Position numbers and translations under genes: made by a program. The notes under the pieces are model-generated. The model worked only from the letters and a program-made list of their open reading frames with translations, did no database searches and was not told the DNA's origin. Positions 6,781-12,792 of a DNA stretch of 13,876 nucleotides are shown in pieces. The stretch comes from Trueperaceae bacterium (lineage in GTDB: Bacteria > Deinococcota > Deinococci > Deinococcales > Trueperaceae). The DNA lies in the NCBI GenBank assembly GCA_007130445.1, contig SLSM01000424.1, forward strand, positions 1-13,876. The letters are read 5' to 3'. Every line of letters begins with the position of its first letter. Within the stretch, counting starts at the first letter, position 1.

Positions 6781-6993
6781 TCTCCGTTGTCCCCACGGGC
6801 GTCCACCCGGCCACCGACCGCGAGCCTACGACTCGGTTGGTACTCGCTTGTGCGGCCGATGGCGGTGAACGGATGCGCTGGTGCGCCCAAGGCTGCGTGT
6901 TCACGGCGCGTTGACGGACGTGTGGCGCCGCCCCATCGTGAGGCGACGCAATGCAACGGCGGCAGGGGTCGAGGGGGCAGGGGCACGCGAGCA

Positions 6994-7306
6994 GTGCGTT
7001 GCGCGCCCACCGAGGGTGACAACGACGTCCGCCGGAGCGTTCGGCTCCTCGGAGCGTACGACCTGCGGATCGACGATAGGCGCGTCCCACCGCGTTCGCT
7101 GGGCAGCCGCAAGCGGCGGCAGTTGCTCGAGCTCCTGCCCAGATGCGGAGCGGCTCATCGCGCAGGCCGAGCGACGTCTCGACCACGACGAACCGTTCGT
7201 CGCGCGTGTGGCCGCAGAGCGCGCCGTCGCCCTCGAACCGGTCGACGAGAAGGCCGGTCGCGCGGCCGGCGATCAGCCGAACAGGTCCGCCACGCTCACC
7301 ACTTGA
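6994..7306 (+). pseudogene. SARP/BTAD-family transcriptional regulator, internally deleted and frameshifted
   Basis: From GTG 6994 one frame reads into VRRSVRLLGAYDLRIDDRRV and then SLGSRKRRQLLELL (to about 7137). This is the N-terminal winged-helix start of AfsR/SARP-type activators (family pattern V-x-LLG-x-x-x-L-x-x-D-G-x-x-V then GSRK-x-R-x-LL-x-LL). Immediately after, in the next frame (7142-7306), comes DAERLIAQAERRLDHDEPFV and ARVAAERAVALEPVDEKAGR, which resembles the helical BTAD domain. The rest of the winged helix and most of the BTAD domain that normally separate these parts are missing, and the frame changes at the junction. I infer an internal deletion of well over 100 codons. 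These regulators typically control secondary metabolism or transport in actinobacteria. The product should be non-functional. Confidence 0.65.
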
Positions 7307-7394
7307 CGAGGCGGGCCAGCCTGCACGCCGTCACGCAGCGAGCGCGCCCTCCCGTGCCGCCTCCTCTCGAAGCCTGGCCAGCCGCGCCTGCTGC

Positions 7395-8984
7395 TTACGG
7401 CACCCAGAACTCGGGTGGCCCCAGTTGGTCGACGCAGGAGGTGTCGGGCGTCATCCAGGGGTCCGCCAGGAACGCCAGGGCGATCTGGGTGGGGCAGGGG
7501 CGGATGTCGACGGTGCCGTGGCCCATGTCGGGGAAGACGACGTGGGTGCTGACCAGCAGGTAGGTGGCGGCCTCGTCGCCCCACGAGGGCGGGGTGATGG
7601 GGTCGTAAGCGCCGGACAAGAGCAGGGTGGGGATGTCGCTGACGACCGGCTCGTTCTCGATGGCGTCGGCGGCCGGTACGTCCCAGATGGCACAGTCCGC
7701 GAACTGACCGATCACGCCGTCGGTGAGCGCGCGCAGCTGTTCCGGTATGTCATGCGCCCAGGCGATGGCGAGGTCGAGGTCGTTGAAGGGCACTTCCTCG
7801 ATACACTCGACGCTGGCGAACATGCCTTCGGCGTCGTCGTCGACGTCGCCGGCGGCCTCGGCGATGAGGGCGTCGTATGTCTCGTCGTCGAGCGTGTCGA
7901 GGAAAGCGTCGAGGTCTTCGAGGTCGTCGAGGCCGGCCAGCCACAGCAGCCGCTCGTCGAGTGCGTCCCAGTACGCGTCGGAGTCGTGGTGGCTGAAGCC
8001 GGCGGGGATCCGGTCCTGGGCGTCGAACCAGGCGTCGATGTCGCGGGAAGCCGCCGCGGCGATGATGGAGGGAAGGTGGGGGATGGCGTTGGTGTCGTAG
8101 AGGAGCTGGAAGAGGTCGTTCACCACGTCGTTGCTGGTGATCGCGGTGCCGTCGTCGTCGACCATGGGTGAGGTGTCGAGGGCGTCGACCATCGCGAAGA
8201 AGGTCGCCCAAAGGTCGGGGTACGCGGCGTCGCACCAATCGTCGGCCGTGCAGTCGTCGAAGAGGCGCTCGAAGGCGAGGTAGCCGTTCCAGGCCTGCTC
8301 GTCGTAACCGTTGACGTGTGGCGGGTAGACGCCGTCGAGGATCACGGACGTGATCCGCTCGGGATGGTCGCGCATGACCGTCAGCGCCAGCCGGGTGCCG
8401 TAGGAGACGCCGTACAGCGTCGCCGCCTCGATCTCGAGGACTTCGAGGAGGTCGGCGACGTCGCTGGCGTTCTCGCGGCTGTTGTACGCACGCAGGTCGA
8501 TGCCGGCGCCGGTCAGGCGGTCGCGGCAGGCGCGGAGCGGATCGTCGACGTCGTCGGCGAGGGACTCGGGGCAGTCGAGCGAGGGCGTGCTGTAGCCGGT
8601 GCCGCGCTGATCGAACACGAGGATGTGGCTGTGCAGTCGCAGGGCGGAGCGGGTCCAGACGTCGGGAACGTTCATCACCGCGGATCCACCGGGTCCGCCC
8701 TCGAGGTACACGATCGGGGCCGCAGGCTCGCTCGCGTGGCTGACGAGGATGGCGACCTGCAGGCTGAGCGTCGGGCCCGAGCGGTGTGCGCGGTTCTCTG
8801 GCACGATCAGGCGGCCGCAGAACACCGTCTCCCCCTCGACCTCCGGGGCGATGACCAGGAACGGGCAGGAGCCCTCCTCGAAGCGCGGCGTCTGCGCGAG
8901 GGCGTGCGAGGCGAGGAGGGATGTGAACAGGAGGGCAATACCGAGCGAGAACCGGGGTCGAGCCAATGCGCCGATGCTGAGCAT
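7395..8984 (-). CDS. Secreted alpha/beta-hydrolase peptidase (tripeptidyl aminopeptidase / prolyl peptidase-like), 529 aa
   Basis: ATG 8984 has GGAGG 9 nt upstream and begins a signal peptide (LGIALLFTSLLASHALAQ, residues 14-31). The mature enzyme carries YLEGGPGGSAV (93-103, oxyanion hole), FDQRGTGYS (124-132), the nucleophile motif GVSYGT with Ser194 (192-197), SGAYDPITPP with Asp461 (457-466) and FPDMGHGT with His489 (484-491). These are the hallmarks of S33-type exopeptidases that release short peptides or N-terminal residues outside the cell. Several cysteines suggest disulphides. The cap region (about 350-390) is remarkably acidic. The longer upstream frame to 9185 lacks family features and was not used. 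Its 3' end converges on the regulator remnant. Confidence 0.9.
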   Translation of the reverse strand: MLSIGALARPRFSLGIALLFTSLLASHALAQTPRFEEGSCPFLVIAPEVEGETVFCGRLIVPENRAHRSGPTLSLQVAILVSHASEPAAPIVYLEGGPGGSAVMNVPDVWTRSALRLHSHILVFDQRGTGYSTPSLDCPESLADDVDDPLRACRDRLTGAGIDLRAYNSRENASDVADLLEVLEIEAATLYGVSYGTRLALTVMRDHPERITSVILDGVYPPHVNGYDEQAWNGYLAFERLFDDCTADDWCDAAYPDLWATFFAMVDALDTSPMVDDDGTAITSNDVVNDLFQLLYDTNAIPHLPSIIAAAASRDIDAWFDAQDRIPAGFSHHDSDAYWDALDERLLWLAGLDDLEDLDAFLDTLDDETYDALIAEAAGDVDDDAEGMFASVECIEEVPFNDLDLAIAWAHDIPEQLRALTDGVIGQFADCAIWDVPAADAIENEPVVSDIPTLLLSGAYDPITPPSWGDEAATYLLVSTHVVFPDMGHGTVDIRPCPTQIALAFLADPWMTPDTSCVDQLGPPEFWVP

Positions 8985-9344
8985 GATCACACGCCTCCGG
9001 ACCGTCCGCTCTCGATGGCAAGGAGCCGCTGCGACCGCCCGCGGGCCGGCCACTCGTCGGTCGCCGTCCCACGGATTGGAAGTCAAGGCACAGCGTCCTC
9101 TGAGCCCGGCCAATGGGCATCCTACACCCCGATGGCGTTCGGAGCCCGCCGAGGCCGTCGAGAAGGGGCCTCGGCTATGGACCAAGGTTCGCCACCTGCG
9201 GAGCCTCTCGTCCGCTCCGCCTCGAGTCCGAACTCGTGGCGTACGGGCCCGGTCGGGAGTCCATGGGAACGTCGCCGGCTCGGGCAGGGTCGCGGCGTCG
9301 CCTGCGAGCCTCAGGTCGGCCCCTCGGTACGGCGAACGGCACCC
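8985..9344. other. Intergenic region with one strong inverted repeat
   Basis: No gene was recognised. GCCGAGGCC (9148-9156) and GGCCTCGGC (9167-9175) form a 9-bp stem with a 10-nt loop, about 170 bp past the tetR stop. It could be a terminator for tetR or a site upstream of the peptidase gene. TTGACT on the minus strand near 9085 resembles a -35 box, but I found no good -10. Confidence 0.5.
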
Positions 9345-10004
9345 CTACGTGGTGGGCGCCAGCCCCCGCCGCAGCAGCTCGACGAGCTCGTCGAGGACCG
9401 CCATGATGTCGTCGTCGGGCACCGGCGATCCGCTGCCGTGCCGCACGGCGTCGACGAACGAGAAGGCAAACCGCTCCGACAGGTAGTCGCGCAGCGAGAC
9501 CGAGAGCTGGTAGAGCGCGAACACGGCGAAGTCGACGTCGAGCTCGGCTCGGAGATCGCCCGAGCGGATGCCGGTGTCGACCAGGCCACGCACGTAGCGG
9601 TACGAGGCGGCCTTCAGCTGCGCCGACACCGCGCGGGTCTCGGGCCCAGTCGGCTCGTAGGTGACGTTGTACAGCAGTCTGGCCAGACGTGGGTGGGTGA
9701 AGTCGAAGCGCGCGCCGTGGAACACCGTGAGCCGGAAGCGCTCGAAGAAACCGCCCGCGTCGGCAGGCAGCGAACCGTCGATGAAGCCGAACTTGCGCTC
9801 CGCCGCGAGCGTGACCAGGTAGAGGTAGAGGTCCTGCTTGCCGTCGAAGTACTGGTAGACGCTCCCCTTGGCGATGCCGGCCATGCGGGCGATCCGACTC
9901 ACCGACGCCGTGCGGTAGTCGTGGACCGCGAACTCGTCGAGGGCCGCGGCGGTGAAGCGCTCGCGCTTGTCGCTGGGCAGGTTCTGGAAGGTGGCCTTGG
10001 GCAT
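9345..10004 (-). CDS. TetR-family transcriptional repressor, 219 aa
   Basis: The N-terminal domain is a clear TetR helix-turn-helix: RFTAAALDEFAVHDYRTASV (16-35) then SRIARMAGIAKGSVYQYFDG with the Y-x-Y-F signature and KQDLYLYLV. The C-terminal ligand-binding domain has no recognisable ligand motif. ATG 10004 has GGAG 8 nt upstream. TGACC/GGTCA palindromes lie 16 bp upstream and again about 130 bp upstream, in front of the divergent membrane-protein operon. The simplest reading is that it represses both itself and those genes, as is usual for divergent TetR pairs. Confidence 0.92.
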   Translation of the reverse strand: MPKATFQNLPSDKRERFTAAALDEFAVHDYRTASVSRIARMAGIAKGSVYQYFDGKQDLYLYLVTLAAERKFGFIDGSLPADAGGFFERFRLTVFHGARFDFTHPRLARLLYNVTYEPTGPETRAVSAQLKAASYRYVRGLVDTGIRSGDLRAELDVDFAVFALYQLSVSLRDYLSERFAFSFVDAVRHGSGSPVPDDDIMAVLDELVELLRRGLAPTT

Positions 10005-10019
10005 CGCTCGAACTCCTCA

Positions 10020-10033
10020 TGACCGCGTGGTCA
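10020..10033. promoter_or_regulatory. Probable TetR operator O1
   Basis: TGACCGCGTGGTCA has arms TGACC and GGTCA with a 4-bp centre. It lies 16 bp upstream of the tetR ATG, where binding would shut off tetR itself. It shares its half-sites with the two overlapping palindromes at 10134-10156. Confidence 0.7.
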
Positions 10034-10121
10034 CATGGTAGCGCGTTCGTGGGGGCGACGCCAGGGTGCACGCCGTTCGGCAAAGCGCTCGCGAGTGTCG
10101 AACGTCCCGACGACGATCGGT

Positions 10122-10127
10122 TATGAT
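10122..10127 (+). promoter_or_regulatory. Probable -10 box of the membrane-protein operon
   Basis: TATGAT is a near-perfect -10 hexamer, 7 bp upstream of the palindromes starting at 10134, so the operator would cover the transcription start. The -35 region has no good TTGACA match. Confidence 0.5.
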
Positions 10128-10133
10128 GACTCG

Positions 10134-10156
10134 ACGGTCATATGACCGTGCGGTCA
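10134..10156. promoter_or_regulatory. Probable TetR operators O2/O3 (overlapping palindromes)
   Basis: ACGGTCATATGACCGT (10134-10149) is a perfect 16-bp palindrome. It overlaps TGACCGTGCGGTCA (10143-10156), a second palindrome with 6-bp arms. Together they give three GGTCA/TGACC half-sites at the expected transcription start of the downstream operon. Confidence 0.75.
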
Positions 10157-10197
10157 CACAGGGCGGGCGGTGGCGTAGCCGACGAGGAGGCATGGCG

Positions 10198-10596
10198 ATG
10201 ATGCTGGTAAAGGCGTTCGCGGCGCTGTTGGCGGTGGCGGTCTTGGCCACGAGCGTTCTGATGTACGTCATGGGCGGGCGTTTCCAATCGGTAGAGGCGC
10301 GCGCGTACGGCGGCGCGCGGCGCCCCTGGTGGTTCGTCGCTGCCCTCATCGCCTATGCGGTGCTCTACCTCGCGGCGCTGGTCGCGTTCGTCATGGCTCC
10401 GGAGCGGAGCTGGGCGGCCTGGGTGCTGATGGTGGTCATCCCGGTCGCGGCCGCGCTCAAGGGTGGACTGGTGCTCCTCAACCCCAAGGGGCAGGCGGTC
10501 GTGACGTCGATCGAGGGCGACGCAGCGTGGCGTCGCATCGCGCTCTCGAGGGCCGTGCTCGTCCCGATCTTCGTGTTGCTCGCGTACTACGCCTGA
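10198..10596 (+). CDS. Small four-helix membrane protein A, 132 aa
   Basis: This integral membrane protein has four predicted transmembrane helices: FAALLAVAVLATSVLMYVM (6-24), FVAALIAYAVLYLAALVAFV, WAAWVLMVVIPVAAALKGGL and a C-terminal RAVLVPIFVLLAYYA. ATG 10198 was preferred to ATG 10192 because GAGGAGG is 7 nt before the former and only 1 nt before the latter. It is the first gene after the TetR operators and lies 16 bp before a second membrane gene of exactly equal length. I do not recognise a named function. Control by TetR suggests response to a small molecule. Confidence 0.85.
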   Translation: MMLVKAFAALLAVAVLATSVLMYVMGGRFQSVEARAYGGARRPWWFVAALIAYAVLYLAALVAFVMAPERSWAAWVLMVVIPVAAALKGGLVLLNPKGQAVVTSIEGDAAWRRIALSRAVLVPIFVLLAYYA

Positions 10597-10612
10597 GGAG
10601 GGGAGGCTCCAC

Positions 10613-11011
10613 GTGTACTTCAAGGTGCTCGCTCTCGTGTTCGGACTCGCCGCCATGCTGAAGCCGCTCTACATGCACGTGCTGCCGTGGGACGAGCAGG
10701 CGTTCCTCGCCAAGACCTACACGCAGCGGCGCCCTCCCTGGGTGGTCCCGGTCGCCCTGCTCGGGCTCGCGCTGGTGGCGCTCACCTGGTACGTCCACTT
10801 CACGACGGACGTGCCGTACTCACTCGTCATCACGATCCTCTTCTCGCTCACCGCGATCAAGGGGCTCGCGCTGCTGCTCGACTACGAGCGCTTCCAGCGC
10901 TGGGTGGCCGGGATGCTCGCCAAGGACCGGGGCCGTCAGGTCGTGCTGGTCGACGTCGCGGCGGGCGTGTTCGGCCTGGGGGTCGTGCTGTTGGCGGTGT
11001 TCGTGTACTGA
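10613..11011 (+). CDS. Small four-helix membrane protein B, 132 aa, likely paralogue of A
   Basis: GTG 10613 has GGGAGG about 7 nt upstream and begins VYFKVLALVFGLAAML. Predicted membrane helices follow around residues 4-20, 43-62 (VVPVALLGLALVALTWYVHF), 68-90 (LVITILFSLTAIKGLALLLD) and 111-131 (DVAAGVFGLGVVLLAVFVY). The layout, length and a shared K-G-x-x-x-LL segment in helix 3 suggest it is a divergent duplicate of protein A. The two probably form a hetero-oligomer. Cotranscription with A is expected from the 16-bp gap. The function is unknown. Confidence 0.85.
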   Translation: MYFKVLALVFGLAAMLKPLYMHVLPWDEQAFLAKTYTQRRPPWVVPVALLGLALVALTWYVHFTTDVPYSLVITILFSLTAIKGLALLLDYERFQRWVAGMLAKDRGRQVVLVDVAAGVFGLGVVLLAVFVY

Positions 11012-11134
11012 CGGTGGCCGGAAGGAGCTGGCTTCGACGGCCCGTCGTGATGGCCGTTCGACGCCCCCCGCTGGCCGTCCTCCGCGCGGTCGAGGGTGTA
11101 TGGAGCTCGTTCGCCAGGCTTCGGCTGCAGGTCC

Positions 11135-11163
11135 TTGACGAATGTCGCATACCGGGGTATGTT
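11135..11163 (+). promoter_or_regulatory. Promoter with overlapping palindromic operator, copy 2
   Basis: TTGACG (11135-11140), a 17-bp spacer and TATGTT (11158-11163), with CATACCGGGGTATG at 11148-11161, exactly as in copy 1. The predicted start is near 11170. It is the best visible promoter for the HD hydrolase gene, giving a leader of about 155 nt. Confidence 0.7.
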
Positions 11164-11188
11164 CAAAGACGTCAAGCATGAGCACGCG

Positions 11189-11207
11189 CGGCGCCCAGTG
11201 GGCGCCG
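11189..11207 (+). terminator. GC-rich hairpin, copy 2
   Basis: CGGCGCCC (11189-11196) pairs with GGGCGCCG (11200-11207) around an AGT loop and is followed by TTCTCGTT, a modest T-rich tail. It could terminate a short RNA or attenuate transcription into the HD gene. Confidence 0.55.
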
Positions 11208-11324
11208 TTCTCGTTGGACCGATCCGCAGCTGTGCGTGAAGGTGATTCGTGGCTGTCGAGGCTGCACGTCGGTGCGCCGATCTCGCTCGCACCGTGCCCC
11301 CGTTCCAACGGTAGGAGCCCACCG

Positions 11325-11957
11325 ATGACCACGTTCACCCCGATCCACCACTGGCACGAGGCCGTCGCGTTCGCCGTCGAGCACCACGGTGACGACCTCC
11401 GCAAGGGCACGCGCGTCCCGTACGTCACCCACGTGATGGCCGTGGCCGAGACGCTCGCGTACCACTACCCGGAGCGCGACGAGCTCATCGTCGCCGGGCT
11501 GCTGCACGACGTGGTCGAGGACACGGCGGCCACGTTCGCGATGGTCGAGGCGCGTTTCGGGGCGGCTGTCGCGACCCTGGTCCGCGCGGTGTCGAAGGAC
11601 GACCACGCGATGGTCGCCGCCGACGGCCGACCGCTACCGCCGCAGCCGCGCTCGCCTCGGGGCGTCCGCGACCTGTGGCGTCGCCGGCGCGCGTTCATGC
11701 TGTCGCACGTGCGCGGGCCGGACGTGCCGCCCGACGTGCTGCGCCTCAAGGCCGCCGATGCCCTCGCGAACCTGCAGACGATAGCGCGCGATCTCGCCAA
11801 CCCAGCGGTGGGGGAGGGCGTGTGGGACCGTTTCAAGGTGGGGCGCGACGAGGGCCTGTGGTTCTACGGGGAGGTCGCGGCGGCGGTGGGGGCGGGGATC
11901 GGCGATGAGCCGTTGGCGGTCGCGCTGAAGCGGGCGCTCGCGTCGGTGCGAGGGTAG
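11325..11957 (+). CDS. Stand-alone HD-domain hydrolase (SpoT/MESH1-like), 210 aa
   Basis: The sequence matches the HD hydrolase domain of RelA/SpoT-type enzymes: LRKGTRVPYVTHVMAVAETL (25-44, His36), AGLLHDVVEDTAATF (57-71, His61-Asp62 and Glu65-Asp66) and LKAADALANLQTIARDL (141-157, Asp145, the family K-x-A-D-x-x-x-N motif). No synthetase, TGS or ACT domain is present, and the length suits a small alarmone hydrolase that would remove pyrophosphate from (p)ppGpp with Mn2+. Other nucleotide substrates remain possible. ATG 11325 has AGGAG 8 nt upstream. The gene sits downstream of repeat cassette 2, so its expression may depend on that promoter and hairpin. A long inverted repeat follows the stop. 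Confidence 0.85.
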   Translation: MTTFTPIHHWHEAVAFAVEHHGDDLRKGTRVPYVTHVMAVAETLAYHYPERDELIVAGLLHDVVEDTAATFAMVEARFGAAVATLVRAVSKDDHAMVAADGRPLPPQPRSPRGVRDLWRRRRAFMLSHVRGPDVPPDVLRLKAADALANLQTIARDLANPAVGEGVWDRFKVGRDEGLWFYGEVAAAVGAGIGDEPLAVALKRALASVRG

Positions 11958-11960
11958 GCG

Positions 11961-12004
11961 GCGCGCGGGCGTCAGCGGCTCGAACCGCAGGCCGTCCCGC
12001 GCGC
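11961..12004. terminator. Bidirectional terminator between convergent genes
   Basis: GCGCGCGGG (11961-11969) and CCCGCGCGC (11996-12004) pair perfectly, and a nested GCGG/CCGC hairpin (11975-11988) lies between them. It starts 3 bp after the HD gene stop and ends 20 bp from the restored stop of the convergent lipoprotein gene. Confidence 0.6.
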
Positions 12005-12023
12005 AGAGGACACCTCTTTCGTC

Positions 12024-12613
12024 TCAGCGGTACTCGCTGACCGTGATCCGGAGCACGCCGTCGTCGTCGCTCGCGATGGTGTCCGCGATGCGGAACGAGA
12101 TCCCTTGGCCCGCCCCGACGATCTCGTACGTGTACGTGTGGTCGGCGTCGAAGCCAGCCGTCGCCGGGGGACGTGGGTGAACGTCGCGCCGCCGTCGAGG
12201 CTCATGACGAAGAACTGGGTGTCGATCGGCACGGCGTCGTCGGTGCTGCAGCGGGGTTCGCCGACCGGGACGGCGAACCACGTGTTCGCGTCGAACATCA
12301 CGAGTCCGTTCGCGCGACCGGGCGAGGGGAACAGCGGCGCGTCGGACGGTTCCCCCTTGCACCACCCAGGGTTGGTGACGCGGCAATCCCACACTGAGAA
12401 CGTGCCCTGGACCTCGATGACGTAATCGGCCCCGTCTTCGAGGACGGGCCCCGTGACGGTGGGCGGTCCGAACGCAGTGTTGCTGTCGAGGTCGACGGTC
12501 GCGATCTCCGTCAGGACGCGGGGATCATCGTCGGGCGACGACGGCGTCGAGCAGCCGGCGAGCGTGAGGGCAGCCGCGACGAGGGCGGACACGAGGTACT
12601 GCGGTCGATGCAT
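12024..12613 (-). pseudogene. Lipoprotein gene with a one-base frameshift in a G5/C5 run
   Basis: ATG 12613 (GGAGG a few bases upstream) starts a lipoprotein signal MHRPQYLVSALVAAALTLAG followed by the lipobox cysteine. The mature part begins CSTPSSPDDD and continues coding-like through ADYVIEVQGTFSVWDC, GLVMFDANTWFAVPVGEPRC and QFFVMSLDGGATFTHVP. There the frame degrades into Arg/Ser/Thr-rich sequence (to a stop at 11972), while the neighbouring frame resumes sensible sequence: ATAGFDADHTYTYEIVGAGQ, GISFRIADTIASDDDGVLRI and TVSEYR, stopping at 12024. Adding one C to the C5 run (plus-strand G5 at 12166-12170) restores one frame of 196 residues. The beta-rich pattern and the C-terminal D-D-x-G-x-L-x-I-x-V resemble extracellular carbohydrate-binding-type sandwiches, but I cannot name a family. 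Confidence 0.8.
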
Positions 12614-12748
12614 GAGGCCTCCGGGGGCCGTGGTGAGCCTGACGCGGCGTTCGCGTCACACCGGCCCGACGTGAGTGTCCACGTCGTGGCGTTGTGCGGT
12701 CGTGACACGCCCATCGCACGTGTCGCCGCACGCGCGTGCGCGCCGCCT

Positions 12749-12770
12749 CCGCGGACACCCGCGGTACGCT
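12749..12770 (+). promoter_or_regulatory. Possible promoter of the 12793 gene with a CCGCGG hairpin
   Basis: TACGCT (12765-12770) fits an actinobacterial TANNNT -10 box, 22 bp before the GTG. Just upstream CCGCGG occurs twice (12749-12754 and 12759-12764), forming a 6-bp stem with an ACAC loop. No clear -35 is seen. Confidence 0.35.
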
Positions 12771-12792
12771 GCCCTCACCGTTGGAGGTACGC

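Larger units (their letters stand above)
6656..6789 (+). repeat. Repeat cassette copy 1 (promoter, palindrome, hairpin)
   Basis: It aligns without gaps to 11083-11216 (constant offset 4427). By hand count, 6656-6694 is 28/39 identical, 6695-6736 is 42/42 identical, and 6737-6780 differs at 8 positions, all in the spacer or the hairpin loop. The identical core begins CGGCTGCAGGTCC and ends in the -10 box TATGTT. The cassette lies about 70 bp past the antitoxin stop and about 200 bp before a regulator remnant. Confidence 0.92.
6587..6993. other. Intergenic region carrying repeat cassette copy 1
   Basis: This stretch holds the first copy of the repeated promoter-hairpin cassette (6656-6789). 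After the hairpin, open frames on both strands show no family features and I see no gene up to the regulator remnant at 6994. Confidence 0.6.
11083..11216 (+). repeat. Repeat cassette copy 2 (promoter, palindrome, hairpin)
   Basis: This is the ungapped partner of 6656-6789, with the identical 42-nt core at 11122-11163. It is oriented toward the HD hydrolase gene, whose ATG is 109 bp past the cassette end. The flanks are diverged, so this is not a recent duplication; the core has been preserved selectively. Confidence 0.92.
11012..11324. other. Intergenic region carrying repeat cassette copy 2
   Basis: A weak hairpin ACGGCC/GGCCGT (11037-11042 and 11052-11057) may end the membrane-protein operon. 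The repeat cassette (11083-11216) and about 108 bp of leader then precede the HD hydrolase gene. No protein gene is supported here. Confidence 0.6.

Noticed and set aside
8316..10022. Plus-strand open frame of 568 codons opposite the peptidase and tetR
   Set aside because: It spans two unrelated minus-strand genes and their intergenic gap without recognisable motifs, so it is a chance shadow frame.
6656..11216. The two repeat cassettes as ends of a transposon or integrated element
   Set aside because: They are direct, not inverted, repeats. No transposase or integrase lies between them and no target duplications were seen. The enclosed genes (regulator remnant, peptidase, tetR, membrane pair) do not form a known mobile unit.
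11159..11239. 26-codon plus-strand ORF starting at the ATG within cassette 2 (equivalent ATG at 6732 in cassette 1)
   Set aside because: The ATG lies inside the proposed -10 box, so it would not be on the transcript from that promoter, and no ribosome site precedes it. Retained only as an alternative under the coding-signature finding.
11972..12023. Stop of the lipoprotein frame at 11972 as the true 3' end
   Set aside because: Sequence after 12166 in that frame is Arg/Ser/Thr-rich without structure, while the neighbouring frame ending at 12024 is coding-like, so 11972 is the stop of a shifted frame.
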